Below, piece after piece: positions 42,673 to 51,143 of a stretch of 64,000 nt of DNA. Made by a program: the position numbers and the translations under genes. The notes beneath the pieces were generated by a model. The model did not search any database. It saw only the letters and a list, made by a program, of their open reading frames with translations, and had not been told where the DNA came from. Position 1 is the stretch's first letter. Every line of letters starts with the position of its first letter. This stretch comes from Flavobacteriales bacterium UBA952. GTDB lineage: Bacteria > Bacteroidota > Bacteroidia > Flavobacteriales_D > Crocinitomicaceae. The stretch lies in NCBI GenBank assembly GCA_905182495.1, contig CAJJBU010000013.1, forward strand, positions 27,489 through 91,488, given 5' to 3'.

Positions 42673-43620
42673 ATGCAGGGAGAAGTTATAAAGTCAACAG
42701 GGAAATGGTACAAGGTACTTATAGCTGATGGAACTATAATTCAGGCATCGATAAAAGGGAAGCTCCGTCTCGAAGGATTAAGAACAACAAACCCTATAGC
42801 TGCAGGCGATGTAGTTAGGTTAACAATGGTGAGTTCCTCAAACGAGACCATTTACACCATTCATGGAGTTGAAGAACGCAAAAACTATTTGGTGCGAAAA
42901 TCAACCAACCTTAGCAAGCAAATGCAAATCATTGCTGCCAATATAGATCGAGTATACCTTCTTGTTACCCTGAGGTCTCCTGTAACACAAATTGCATTTA
43001 TAGATCGTTTTTTAGTCGCTGCAGAGTCTTTTAGAATTCCGACGACCGTTTTATTTAATAAAATTGACCTATACGAACCGGAGGACCTAGTGCTTAGGGA
43101 TTATTTAACAGAAATATATGAAGGTTTAGGCTATCCTTGCAAAAGCATAATTGCAGAAAAGGCAGAAACTATATCTTTTTTAAAGGACGAAATAAAAGGA
43201 AAAAAAGTGATGATCTCAGGGAATAGCGGCGTAGGGAAAACAACCCTCGTCAACTCCTTAGACTCCAGTCTCTCTCTTCGTGTAGGAGAGATTTCCCAAG
43301 CGCATTCGCAAGGGAAGCATACCACCACTTTCTCAGAAATGCATGCCCTTCAGAGCGGAGGTTTTATAATTGACACACCCGGTATTAGGGCGTTTGGACT
43401 TGTGGATCTTGAGAAAGCACATTTTGCGCACTATTTTCCAGAGATGAGAGCACTAATGGGGCAATGTAAGTTTCATAATTGTATGCATATTGAAGAGCCA
43501 CGTTGTGCAATCAAGAAGGCCGTGGAAACAAAAGAGATTTCAGAATCTAGATACATCACTTACCTACAGCTGATGACAGAAGATAGTAGCGATAACCATC
43601 GCAGAAACGATTTCAAATGA
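42673..43620 (+). CDS. rsgA: Ribosome small-subunit-dependent GTPase A
   Basis: The 315-residue product has an N-terminal OB fold (VIKSTGKWYKVLIADGTIIQASIKGKLRL), then a circularly permuted GTPase: VLFNKIDLYEP (G4), ISGNSGVGKTTLVNSLD (G1), FIIDTPGIRAFG (G3). The C-terminal zinc finger is CKFHNCMHIEEPRCAIKKAV. It checks late maturation of the 30S subunit. Its stop overlaps the dtd start (ATGA), so the two are coupled. Confidence 0.95.
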   Translation: MQGEVIKSTGKWYKVLIADGTIIQASIKGKLRLEGLRTTNPIAAGDVVRLTMVSSSNETIYTIHGVEERKNYLVRKSTNLSKQMQIIAANIDRVYLLVTLRSPVTQIAFIDRFLVAAESFRIPTTVLFNKIDLYEPEDLVLRDYLTEIYEGLGYPCKSIIAEKAETISFLKDEIKGKKVMISGNSGVGKTTLVNSLDSSLSLRVGEISQAHSQGKHTTTFSEMHALQSGGFIIDTPGIRAFGLVDLEKAHFAHYFPEMRALMGQCKFHNCMHIEEPRCAIKKAVETKEISESRYITYLQLMTEDSSDNHRRNDFK

Positions 43621-44069
43621 GAGTTCTTGTTCAACGAGTTACTGAAGCAGAAGTAAAGATTAATCAAAGTAGTTACTCTAAAATTCAACAAGGATTATTG
43701 GTCTTTATTGGCGTTGAACATGAGGATGAGAAGAAGGATGCGGACTACCTCGTTCAAAAAATAACTAACCTGCGTATTTTTGAAGATGTACAAAAAAAAA
43801 TGAACCTAAATATTAATGAAGTAAATGGCGAAATAATGGTGATCAGCCAATTTACCTTACATGCCAAAACTAAAAAAGGAAATCGCCCGAGCTTCATTAA
43901 TGCCGCAGCACCTGAGAAGGCGATACCTCTATACAATTACTTTTGTGAACAGCTAGATTCACAACTAGATCCCGGATTGAAAACGGGTGAGTTTGGGGCA
44001 GATATGCAAGTTCAACTCATTAATGATGGTCCTGTGACCCTTCTCTTAGATTCAAAAGACAAGCAATAG
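43617..44069 (+). CDS. dtd: D-aminoacyl-tRNA deacylase
   Basis: 150 residues of the DTD fold: MRVLVQRVTEAEVKI, the substrate loop MVISQFTLHAKTKKGNRPSF (the SQFTL motif), and GPVTLLLDSK (cross-subunit Pro motif). It removes D-amino acids and glycine mischarged on tRNA. Translationally coupled to rsgA. Confidence 0.94.
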   Translation: MRVLVQRVTEAEVKINQSSYSKIQQGLLVFIGVEHEDEKKDADYLVQKITNLRIFEDVQKKMNLNINEVNGEIMVISQFTLHAKTKKGNRPSFINAAAPEKAIPLYNYFCEQLDSQLDPGLKTGEFGADMQVQLINDGPVTLLLDSKDKQ

Positions 44070-44080
44070 CAGACTTTTCT

Positions 44081-44088
44081 TACATTTG
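44081..44088 (+). promoter_or_regulatory. -7 box 3 nt before the aldehyde dehydrogenase start
   Basis: TACATTTG, then ATT, then ATG 44092. Predicts a leaderless message. Confidence 0.45.
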
Positions 44089-44091
44089 ATT

Positions 44092-45465
44092 ATGAAATTT
44101 CTTACCGAACCAGAGGTCGATTCATTACTTGAAGGGCAAAGGACGTTCTTTGCAACGCAACAAACTAAGGCAATTACATTCAGAAGGGGCGCCCTTAAAA
44201 AGCTTCTCATAGCTTGTAAAAAGTATGAACCAGAAATTACAACAGCACTTTATCAAGATCTTAAAAAATCAAAAGAAGAGGCCTTTTTAACTGAATTTAG
44301 CCTCGTTGTCTCCGAGATTAAATTACATCTCAAAAAACTAGACGAATGGAGTGCCCCTAAGCGGGTTAAAACACCCTTTTACTTATGGCCATCTGTTAGT
44401 CGTATTCACTATGAACCTTTAGGTATTCATCTAGTCATTGCTCCTTGGAACTATCCTTTCTTGCTACTTTTCACTCCTTTGATTGGCGTTTTATCTTCGG
44501 GTTCATGTGCGGTCCTTAAACCATCGCCAGATGCACAACATACAGCAATCGTAATGGAAAAGATCATCAAAGAAACTTTTCAACCGGAACACATCACCAT
44601 TGTTCATGGTGAAAAAAAAGAAAATCAAATACTTTTCAAAAAACGATTTGACCACATTTTCTTTACTGGAGGAAGCGCTCTTGGGAAAATTGTAATGCGC
44701 GCGGCCTCAGAGTATCTAACTCCTGTAACACTTGAGTTAGGAGGTAAATCTCCTTGTATTGTTGACAAATCAGCAAACATAAAAATTGCAGCCAAAAGAA
44801 TTGCATGGTCTAAAACAATCAATTCGGGTCAAACCTGCATCGCCCCTGATTATATTTTAGTTGACCAGCAAATCAAGGAAGAATTGATGACAAAAATCCA
44901 TGAGGAATGGAATAAAATGTACGGTACACCGATATTAGAAAGTGAAAACTATCCAAGAATTATTCACAGAGGGCATTATGATCGTTTAATTGGATTAATG
45001 AACGGTTCTCGAGTAAAATATGGTGGCCAAACAAAAGAATCGACCTTACAGATATCGCCAACTATTCTTGATGAAGTTTCACTTGAAGATCCCATAATGA
45101 AGGAAGAAATATTCGGGCCTATTTTGCCCGTCATAGGATTCGATAAAATTGAGGACGCTATAAATATCATTGAGCAATTTGAGAAACCACTTGCACTATA
45201 TTACTACGGAAAAGATTCGAGGTCTCTGCTTCAGAGAACGAGTTCTGGTGGTGTCTGCATTAATGACGGAATGCTTCACATAGCGAATCCAAACTTACCT
45301 TTCGGAGGTGTGGGTCATAGTGGACATGGATCCTACCATGGTTATCAAAGCTTTTTATGCTTTAGTCATGCAAAAGCCGTCGTTAAATCTCAGACATGGA
45401 TTGACTTACCATTCAAGTACGTCCCCTTCAAAGGATTCAAATGGTTGCGGAAGTTTTTGGCATAA
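44092..45465 (+). CDS. Aldehyde dehydrogenase family protein
   Basis: 457 residues from ATG 44092; a TTG two codons upstream overlaps the promoter box. Class 3 ALDH architecture: the catalytic Cys is in NSGQTCIAPDYILV, the general-base Glu in TLELGGKSPCIV, and the NAD region is VIAPWNYPF and FFTGGSALGKIV. A C-terminal membrane-like or basic end (YVPFKGFKWLRKFL) recalls fatty-aldehyde dehydrogenases. The natural substrate is probably a long-chain aldehyde, but this is inference. Followed by a bidirectional terminator at 45468. Confidence 0.9.
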   Translation: MKFLTEPEVDSLLEGQRTFFATQQTKAITFRRGALKKLLIACKKYEPEITTALYQDLKKSKEEAFLTEFSLVVSEIKLHLKKLDEWSAPKRVKTPFYLWPSVSRIHYEPLGIHLVIAPWNYPFLLLFTPLIGVLSSGSCAVLKPSPDAQHTAIVMEKIIKETFQPEHITIVHGEKKENQILFKKRFDHIFFTGGSALGKIVMRAASEYLTPVTLELGGKSPCIVDKSANIKIAAKRIAWSKTINSGQTCIAPDYILVDQQIKEELMTKIHEEWNKMYGTPILESENYPRIIHRGHYDRLIGLMNGSRVKYGGQTKESTLQISPTILDEVSLEDPIMKEEIFGPILPVIGFDKIEDAINIIEQFEKPLALYYYGKDSRSLLQRTSSGGVCINDGMLHIANPNLPFGGVGHSGHGSYHGYQSFLCFSHAKAVVKSQTWIDLPFKYVPFKGFKWLRKFLA

Positions 45466-45467
45466 AA

Positions 45468-45491
45468 AAAGCCCCGAAGGGCTTTATTTTT
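45468..45491. terminator. Bidirectional terminator between ALDH and cold shock gene
   Basis: AAAGCCC (45468-45474), loop CGAA, GGGCTTT (45479-45485), with T-runs on both strands. Serves the + strand ALDH and the minus-strand csp. Confidence 0.75.
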
Positions 45492-45504
45492 TTATGAAGA
45501 CAAA

Positions 45505-45696
45505 TTAAACTTTAGATACATTAACAGCGTTTAACCCTCTTTTACCTTGTTCCATTTCAAATTCAACTTCATCATCTTCTTGGATGTTATCAACCAAACC
45601 TGTTTTGTGTACAAACACATCCTCTTTAGAATCTGAATCTACGATAAAACCGAAACCCTTTTCATTGTTATAGAATTTCACTACTCCTCTTTTCAT
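45505..45696 (-). CDS. Cold shock domain protein
   Basis: A 63-residue CSD: MKRGVVKFYNNEKGFGFIVDSDSKEDVFVHKTGL with RNP1-like KGFGFI and RNP2-like VFVHK, ending QGKRGLNAVNVSKV. It binds single-stranded RNA/DNA and acts as an RNA chaperone. It is 17 nt downstream of the small basic gene and shares its promoter. Confidence 0.93.
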   Translation of the reverse strand: MKRGVVKFYNNEKGFGFIVDSDSKEDVFVHKTGLVDNIQEDDEVEFEMEQGKRGLNAVNVSKV

Positions 45697-45713
45697 TGTA
45701 ATTGTATTATATG

Positions 45714-45926
45714 TTAGTAATCTTTTGTTTCATCTCTATTCTGTGCTTTTTGTTCCATCTCGTCTTGCGTCATGGTCTTATTTTCCGGAGCACTTTCCCA
45801 GTCAATTTCGCTCCCTCCAGTGGAAGATGCCCTTCTATTTTCTTTCTTTTCGAATTTTTCTTTCTTCTTACGCTCACGGTTTTTTTCCCGCTGCTTTTTA
45901 AAAAATGTTTCTTGTGACCTTCCCAT
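45714..45926 (-). CDS. Small highly basic protein upstream of cold shock gene
   Basis: 70 residues, MGRSQETFFKKQREKNRERKKKEKFEKKENRR followed by an acidic, disordered tail (GSEIDWESAPENKTMTQDEMEQKAQNRD). Similar Lys/Glu-rich proteins starting 'SQ.TF.KK' precede cold shock genes in other Flavobacteriia, so it is a real gene; a nucleic-acid-binding or Csp-partner role is a guess. A TATCTTTG box at 45954-45947 lies upstream. Confidence 0.75.
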   Translation of the reverse strand: MGRSQETFFKKQREKNRERKKKEKFEKKENRRASSTGGSEIDWESAPENKTMTQDEMEQKAQNRDETKDY

Positions 45927-46310
45927 TGTTAGCTCTTATTAGGTTTCAAAGATAATGTATAATATCCATTCCTATCTATATCAGCGCATAAACAACTAAA
46001 CAACCCATTGTGAAGAATTTTATTGCCGAATAAATATTTTGACTGTAGTATCCTATTTCTAATTTATAGACAAAAAAAGATCCTGCCTTAAAATCATCAA
46101 TACATCAGACTAAATCAAAGCATAAAGATAATTCAAATTGTTAATCAAGTCAAGCGATCCGTTCTTTTTAAGAAAAAAACCCCCCGAAAAGCACAAGGTA
46201 TTGAATTTCAGTAATTTAACTCCGGTCGGTTAGGATATTGATAAAAGCGTATACTAAATGTAACCTAAGAGAAAATAATGCGTAAACTTGCTCAAACTAA
46301 ATTAAAAGAC
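45927..46310. other. Intergenic region, 384 bp, no gene seen
   Basis: Apart from TATCTTTG (minus, 45947-45954), the promoter of the small basic gene, I see no tRNA, convincing ORF, or strong hairpin. The stretch with a C6 run at 46181-46186 is not part of a stem. An in-frame ATG at 46278 would precede the outer-membrane gene but lies ahead of the signal peptide. Confidence 0.5.
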
Positions 46311-46943
46311 ATGAAAAAATTATTACTTATTGCAGGCTTCGGATTATTTATGAGCTCAAGCCTTTTTGCTCAAACTCCCGTTATGCAGGGGAGTATCTTA
46401 ATTGATGGAGGTATTGGTTGGCCAACTGGTAACCTTGCATGGAATACTGCTTCTGATGGTGAAGAGAACTACAAAGTTAACGGTGGTCAATTTGCTTACG
46501 GTGGACGTGTTGAGTATATGTTAGCAGATGATTTTGGAATTGCTATAGACGGAAACTACGTTAAAACCGGATATAATTATGATAGAATTGATACAATATC
46601 TGTCTACGACCCTGTATCTATGACATTTTCCGATTCATCCTATTCAGATAATTTTGATTACACCGCTAAAAAAACGCGTATTATGATCCGTTTGAATAAG
46701 CATATTGTTCAAAATGATCTTGTAGATGCGTACATCGGTGCTGGAGTAGGTTATAAAGCCGTTAGCAGAGTCTTTTCAACAAATGACGAAATAGATGCAG
46801 AACAAGAGGAAGCTTTACTACCTATTACCTTTAGGTTTGCATTTGGCGCGAGGTTTTTCTTCACAGATAACATTGGAGCGCACATTGAACTAGGTGCTTG
46901 GGGTGGTTCGCCGCTTCAATTTGGATTATCTTTCAAATTCTAA
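46311..46943 (+). CDS. Outer-membrane beta-barrel protein
   Basis: About 210 residues from ATG 46311 (MKKLLLIAGFGLFMSSSLFAQ signal peptide); the ATG at 46278 would add 11 charged residues before it. The barrel has strands such as GSILIDGGIGWPTGNLAW, VEYMLADDFGIAIDGNYVKTGY, YIGAGVGYKAVSRVF and the C-terminal LQFGLSFKF with terminal Phe. Function unknown. It ends with a strong terminator at 46967. Confidence 0.78.
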   Translation: MKKLLLIAGFGLFMSSSLFAQTPVMQGSILIDGGIGWPTGNLAWNTASDGEENYKVNGGQFAYGGRVEYMLADDFGIAIDGNYVKTGYNYDRIDTISVYDPVSMTFSDSSYSDNFDYTAKKTRIMIRLNKHIVQNDLVDAYIGAGVGYKAVSRVFSTNDEIDAEQEEALLPITFRFAFGARFFFTDNIGAHIELGAWGGSPLQFGLSFKF

Positions 46944-46966
46944 TTAGAACATCAATAATATTTATT

Positions 46967-46993
46967 AAAGCCGAGCTCGTCTCGGCTTTTTTT
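46967..46993. terminator. Terminator between outer-membrane barrel and M23 peptidase genes
   Basis: AAAGCCGAG (46967-46975), loop CTCGT, CTCGGCTTT (46981-46989), then T-run; the complement has an A/T tract too, so it can serve both convergent genes. Confidence 0.8.
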
Positions 46994-47015
46994 ATGAGCT
47001 ATATTTTGACAAACC

Positions 47016-47576
47016 TTAAGGTCTTCCTACAAAGCTGTATGAACTGAGGTATTTAGCACCCTTTTTTCTAGTATGGAATTTTGTTGGCAACGTATATTGA
47101 ACTCCTTTTTGATTATAGCTATAGACCATAAAATGTAAATGAGGCATGGAAGAAAACCCTGTGCTACCTGATTTACCAATTGGATCACCTGTCTCAACCT
47201 CATCTCCTACTTCAACGATTGCGCCATCCTGCATCAAATGCCAATAGCCACCATAAGTTCCGTCCCCATGAGCGATAACCACATAGTTTGCTTTGTGAAT
47301 GTACTTGATGTTCGCTCCTCCTTCGCTGTTATGTTCTACAACCTTTATAACCTTCCCTCCTCTTGCTGCACACGCAATTCTTCCCTTGCGCAACCTAAAG
47401 TCTAAAGCAAACTTATTCTTATGGGAGAACGTACCGTTATAACCCTGCATAATTAGAACCGTTTTATCGGCTTCAAAAGGCAATTGATAGACATGCGCAT
47501 GCATTGACGGGTTAAAATCGCTCTGCCCCAAAACCAGAAACCCCTGCAAGAATAAAGTGACGATCATTAAACGCAT
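47016..47576 (-). CDS. M23-family (LytM) peptidoglycan endopeptidase
   Basis: 186 residues with signal peptide MRLMIVTLFLQGFLVLGQ. The zinc site shows GTFSHKNKFALDFRL (H-x5-D) and MPHLHFMVYS (HxH), with GDPIGKSGSTGFSS between. Probably a periplasmic/outer-face murein hydrolase; there is no LysM domain. Two inverted repeats lie just upstream at 47583-47671. Confidence 0.87.
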   Translation of the reverse strand: MRLMIVTLFLQGFLVLGQSDFNPSMHAHVYQLPFEADKTVLIMQGYNGTFSHKNKFALDFRLRKGRIACAARGGKVIKVVEHNSEGGANIKYIHKANYVVIAHGDGTYGGYWHLMQDGAIVEVGDEVETGDPIGKSGSTGFSSMPHLHFMVYSYNQKGVQYTLPTKFHTRKKGAKYLSSYSFVGRP

Positions 47577-47582
47577 AAAAAA

Positions 47583-47633
47583 GCCGTTAAAGTTCCTTCT
47601 AAATTACGTATTCAAAAGGAATTAATTAACGGC
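47583..47633. repeat. Imperfect long inverted repeat upstream of M23 gene
   Basis: GCCGTTAA (47583-47590) pairs with TTAACGGC (47626-47633), and inside it TTCCTT pairs with AAGGAA. The stem is interrupted by a small asymmetric bulge. It could be a terminator-like structure for the upstream VWA gene or a 5' UTR element of the M23 gene. Confidence 0.45.
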
Positions 47634-47656
47634 AAATGAATATAACATTCGCAGAT

Positions 47657-47671
47657 AATCACCTGGTGATT
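47657..47671. repeat. Short perfect palindrome
   Basis: AATCACC-T-GGTGATT, a 7-bp perfect dyad with a 1-nt centre, between the M23 and VWA genes. Candidate protein-binding site; no direct support. Confidence 0.35.
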
Positions 47672-47697
47672 CTCTTACGAGCGCTTAGGAAACCACC

Positions 47698-48687
47698 TTA
47701 ATACTTGAGCATAATGGTATAAAGTTCAACATCCTTGGCATTAGCTGCTGCAACAACTGTAGTTTCAGAATTGAAATTTTCTCCTGACTCAATAAATTCA
47801 TCAGTTATGGTAATGACCATGCGTTTTCTGTTTTTCCATGTATTGGATTTTATGGCTCTCAGGAGCGCATCATAATGCGACTCACTGCTGAAATACTTTC
47901 TTTTTTTAGTAATGAAATCCATAGCGTATTGATGGTCCTCATTAAGATCTGAAAAATTGAACCAGTTAAGGCTTTTCGAAAATTTAAAGGTAGCTCCACC
48001 AAGTCTTGAACCAAATGGCATCGAAGAAAGGATGGCATTACTTTCTTTGGTAATAGATTTGATGTTATTCCCCATGCTTCCTGAAATATCAACCAGGATG
48101 ACAATATCGGTTGAATCATTTGCATTTTGGATGATCACATCCTCTAGAGCTCTTACTAATTGTTGGTGGCCATATTCTACATATTGACCTCCTGTCAAGG
48201 TTGACAATCTATCATATTCTGAACGCGTTCCTGAAACTGTTACTATCGGTCCATACGTGCTGTAATACCCAGTATTAGCATGTGATCCTGATGATTGTGA
48301 ATAATAACTTGTGTTATTTGTGCCGGAAGATGACGAGGTTGAAGTTGAATTATTCGTAGTAGACGAATTGACAACGGGGTTGCGATCTGAAGATGTATTC
48401 GAAGAGTTTACGGTATGAGGGGCTGGATTTCTCGTGTTGTGACGTTGAATGCTCTGGGCCTCAAAAGCAGAGGAAGAAGGTGTAGAACTCGAAGAAGGTT
48501 TTCTCGTATTGTGACGCTGAATTGAAGGTGCCGAATGTGATGAAGATGGAGTCGAAACCCTAGGCGTCGATCTTACCGACTGCTTTGGAGATGATGACTT
48601 GATATTAACAGATCCGAAACTTGACTTTTTTTGGCCAAATGAAGTAAGGGAAATTGCAAAGCAAAAAAGAAGTATTGGTGTTTTCAT
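47698..48687 (-). CDS. Secreted von Willebrand factor A domain protein
   Basis: 329 residues. The signal peptide is MKTPILLFCFAISLTSFG. A low-complexity Ser/Thr/Pro/Asn-rich region (about 20-165) includes two copies of SIQRHNTR 24 residues apart. A C-terminal VWA domain has DIVILVDISGSMGNNI (DxSGS MIDAS) and GGATFKFSKSLNWF. It probably binds a protein partner with a metal at the MIDAS. No sorting domain or membrane anchor is seen, so it may be periplasmic or exported. Confidence 0.82.
   Translation of the reverse strand: MKTPILLFCFAISLTSFGQKKSSFGSVNIKSSSPKQSVRSTPRVSTPSSSHSAPSIQRHNTRKPSSSSTPSSSAFEAQSIQRHNTRNPAPHTVNSSNTSSDRNPVVNSSTTNNSTSTSSSSGTNNTSYYSQSSGSHANTGYYSTYGPIVTVSGTRSEYDRLSTLTGGQYVEYGHQQLVRALEDVIIQNANDSTDIVILVDISGSMGNNIKSITKESNAILSSMPFGSRLGGATFKFSKSLNWFNFSDLNEDHQYAMDFITKKRKYFSSESHYDALLRAIKSNTWKNRKRMVITITDEFIESGENFNSETTVVAAANAKDVELYTIMLKY
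48433..48524 (-). repeat. Two copies of SIQRHNTR-coding repeat (72-bp spacing)
   Basis: Two stretches encoding SIQRHNTR (TCA/AGC ATT CAG/CAA CGT CAC AAT/AAC ACG AGA) are 72 bp apart within the VWA gene; the intervening segment is Ser-rich. Confidence 0.7.
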
Positions 48688-48852
48688 GTGAGTGGGTTTG
48701 ATGAATAAAATAAATTTAAAGTCTCGTTTGAATTTTTTTAAAGATTCCGGTCTGACTCACAACCACTTATACGATAACCATGCCAAAACCAAAAAAAAAT
48801 CAGCGTAAAGAAAATAAAATAAAACTAAAAACACCTACCTGTCTCAAATACA

Positions 48853-49596
48853 TCAGGTAAATAAAATCTCGTTTAAGACCTTAAAAACTTCCTTTGGAGA
48901 TTCAATATGGCACATGTGTCCCCCATCTTTTATAATAAAAACGTTCTCTGAATTTATAATATGATGGTCAATCTGCCCACGAGAAAGAAGACGGTCATTC
49001 GCTCCATGAATCAGATAATAATCCCCCTTGGGATTTAAGTTTTTCCAGTTTTTTCGGGCCGCCATTGCTAATGAGGAAAAAGCAATCGCTTCAGCCTTGA
49101 TTTGGAAGGCTTCATCTAGTAATAATGTCACCTCTTTTTGATATTTCTTTGGATCAATAAACAAACTTGGTATAGCCTTTCGGATGAAATAATTCTTGGA
49201 TTCAAAAGCTAATTTTGCAATTCTTTTTCTATCTCTTTTTTTCGGGACAGCGTCTTCCCAATAGTTTGAATTGAGTAATACTACTTTTTGGCATAATGGT
49301 CTTTTGTTTTTCACTTCCAAAGCGACGTAACCTCCCATGGAGTGACCGACAATGTTAAATTCTTTTATGCCTAGATGATCGATAAGTTCAATAACCTCAT
49401 CTGCCATTTGACCGACACTTCTATTTTTAGAAAATTCATCGGAGAGCGGAGACGATCCATGCCCTGGTAGATCAATGAGAATACTTTGAATCTTTAACGT
49501 TTCTAAAGGAAGGTCTTTCCACATTGAGGATGATTCAAGAAACCCGTGCAAAAAAACACAAGGCTTCCCTGATCCTATACTTCGAAATACTAACAA
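48853..49596 (-). CDS. Alpha/beta-fold hydrolase
   Basis: 247 residues. The fold shows PCVFLHGFLESSSMW (oxyanion HG), nucleophile elbow IVGHSMGGYVALE and catalytic His in DGGHMCHIESP, a BioH/MhpC-like layout. The substrate is not predictable. It appears to start with TTG (49596) 4 nt after the stop of the Xaa-Pro peptidase gene, so it is coupled to it. Confidence 0.85.
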   Translation of the reverse strand: MLVFRSIGSGKPCVFLHGFLESSSMWKDLPLETLKIQSILIDLPGHGSSPLSDEFSKNRSVGQMADEVIELIDHLGIKEFNIVGHSMGGYVALEVKNKRPLCQKVVLLNSNYWEDAVPKKRDRKRIAKLAFESKNYFIRKAIPSLFIDPKKYQKEVTLLLDEAFQIKAEAIAFSSLAMAARKNWKNLNPKGDYYLIHGANDRLLSRGQIDHHIINSENVFIIKDGGHMCHIESPKEVFKVLNEILFT

Positions 49597-49600
49597 CGTT

Positions 49601-50893
49601 TTAAGAATTCATCTTGTCTTCAATCTCTTCGGCTTCCAATGGGATATCTGCCATTAAGTTGAAAGGCGCCCCGCTTTGCTGAACGATAAGGTCATCTTCT
49701 AAACGAATCCCAAGATTCTCTTCTGGAATATAGATACCCGGCTCACATGTAAAAGCCATTCCTGCCTGAATCGGCTCGTGCCAAATACCTACGTCATGGG
49801 TATCTAAACCAATAAAATGAGAAGTTCCGTGCATAAAGTACTTTTTATATGCAGGCCAATCAGAATTTTGATTTTTTATATCTTCCATCGAAATAAGCTT
49901 TAGCTTAACAAGCTGTTCTTCCATAAGTAAACCGACCTGCTTGTGGTATGCTGCCATCATGGTTCCTGGAACTAAAAGTTTTTCGGATTCATTTTTAACG
50001 TGAAGTACAGCGTTGTAAACTTCCTTTTGACGGGGAGTAAATCTGCCATTGACAGGAATACAACGCGTTAAGTCAGAAGCATAATTTGCATACTCAGCTC
50101 CTACATCTAGAAGAATGACATCGCCATCAAAACATTCCTTATTGTTTTCAATATAATGCAAAACACAGGCGTTTTTACCTGAGGCAACAATAGGTGTATA
50201 AGCAAAACCACGTGAGGAATTCATAAGAAATTCATGTGCAAGTTCAGCCTCAATATGATGTTCCCAAACACCCGGCTTAATAAACTCTAGGAGTCTATTT
50301 ACTCCTGATTTCGTAATGTCACAAGCCTGTTGCATAACCTCAATTTCAAGGGTGTCTTTTACGGATCTCAAACGATGTAAAATAGGAGCAGATTTATAAA
50401 CCTGATGCGTAGGGTAATCTGACTTCACATTGTTGATGAAACGATCCTCTCTCGTTTGAACCTCTGTATTTGCACGGAGATGCTCGTTTTTATTTAAATA
50501 AATCCCTGAAGCTTCAGCCATCATTTGCTTAAAAACCGTTGGAAAATCTTGTAACCAATGCACCGATGCAATACCTGAAACTTCTAATGCACGCTTTTTG
50601 TCCAGTTTTTCTCCTTCCCAAATGGCGATCAATTCACTCGTTTCCTTCAAAAACAACACTTCTCTTTGCTTGGCATTTGAAGCCCCTGGAAACAACACCA
50701 AAATCGATTCCTCTTGGTCCACTCCCGTTAGATACAAAATATCACGATGCTGCTGAAAAGGCATGGAGCTATCTGCACTTATTGGAAAAATATCATTTGA
50801 ATTAAAAACGGCGAGTGTCCCTTCTGACATCTGCGACATGAAGTTATCACGGTTTTTAATATAGAGGCTCGAATCTAGAGGTTGGTATTTCAT
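49601..50893 (-). CDS. Xaa-Pro aminopeptidase (M24B, aminopeptidase P)
   Basis: 430 residues: an N-terminal creatinase-like domain (FQQHRDILYLTGVDQEESILVLFPG) and a pita-bread M24 domain. Five metal ligands are seen: LLDVGAEYANYASDLTR (two Asp), GTSHFIGLDTHDVG (His), FTCEPGIYI (Glu) and IRLEDDLIV (Glu). It removes N-terminal residues before proline. Heads an operon with the alpha/beta hydrolase. Confidence 0.92.
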   Translation of the reverse strand: MKYQPLDSSLYIKNRDNFMSQMSEGTLAVFNSNDIFPISADSSMPFQQHRDILYLTGVDQEESILVLFPGASNAKQREVLFLKETSELIAIWEGEKLDKKRALEVSGIASVHWLQDFPTVFKQMMAEASGIYLNKNEHLRANTEVQTREDRFINNVKSDYPTHQVYKSAPILHRLRSVKDTLEIEVMQQACDITKSGVNRLLEFIKPGVWEHHIEAELAHEFLMNSSRGFAYTPIVASGKNACVLHYIENNKECFDGDVILLDVGAEYANYASDLTRCIPVNGRFTPRQKEVYNAVLHVKNESEKLLVPGTMMAAYHKQVGLLMEEQLVKLKLISMEDIKNQNSDWPAYKKYFMHGTSHFIGLDTHDVGIWHEPIQAGMAFTCEPGIYIPEENLGIRLEDDLIVQQSGAPFNLMADIPLEAEEIEDKMNS

Positions 50894-51105
50894 CTCATTT
50901 GTTTTTCGCTAAATTACTTAAAAAGTCCAAGTTGATTCAAGAAGTGAATTTAAACGTAATGAAACTAAAATACTTTACACTTGAATCAATTTTTGTACAA
51001 AAACTTCTCGTCTCCTAAAAAATACAAATGTCTTAATAACAGTTACTTATGTTTTGTAATCGTTTTTTTCAAAAAAAATGTTCAAATCCATGAACTTTTT
51101 GAACC

Positions 51106-51113
51106 TATTTTTG
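51106..51113 (+). promoter_or_regulatory. -7 box of the rhodopsin gene
   Basis: TATTTTTG, perfect TAnnTTTG, 30 nt before the ATG at 51144; the upstream 250 bp is AT-rich and otherwise empty. Confidence 0.5.
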
Positions 51114-51143
51114 TTTTAGACCTATAACCAAAAACTAAACAAT

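Noticed and set aside
46173..46187. Terminator-like stretch with A-run and C6
   Set aside because: No pairing arm found; not a hairpin.
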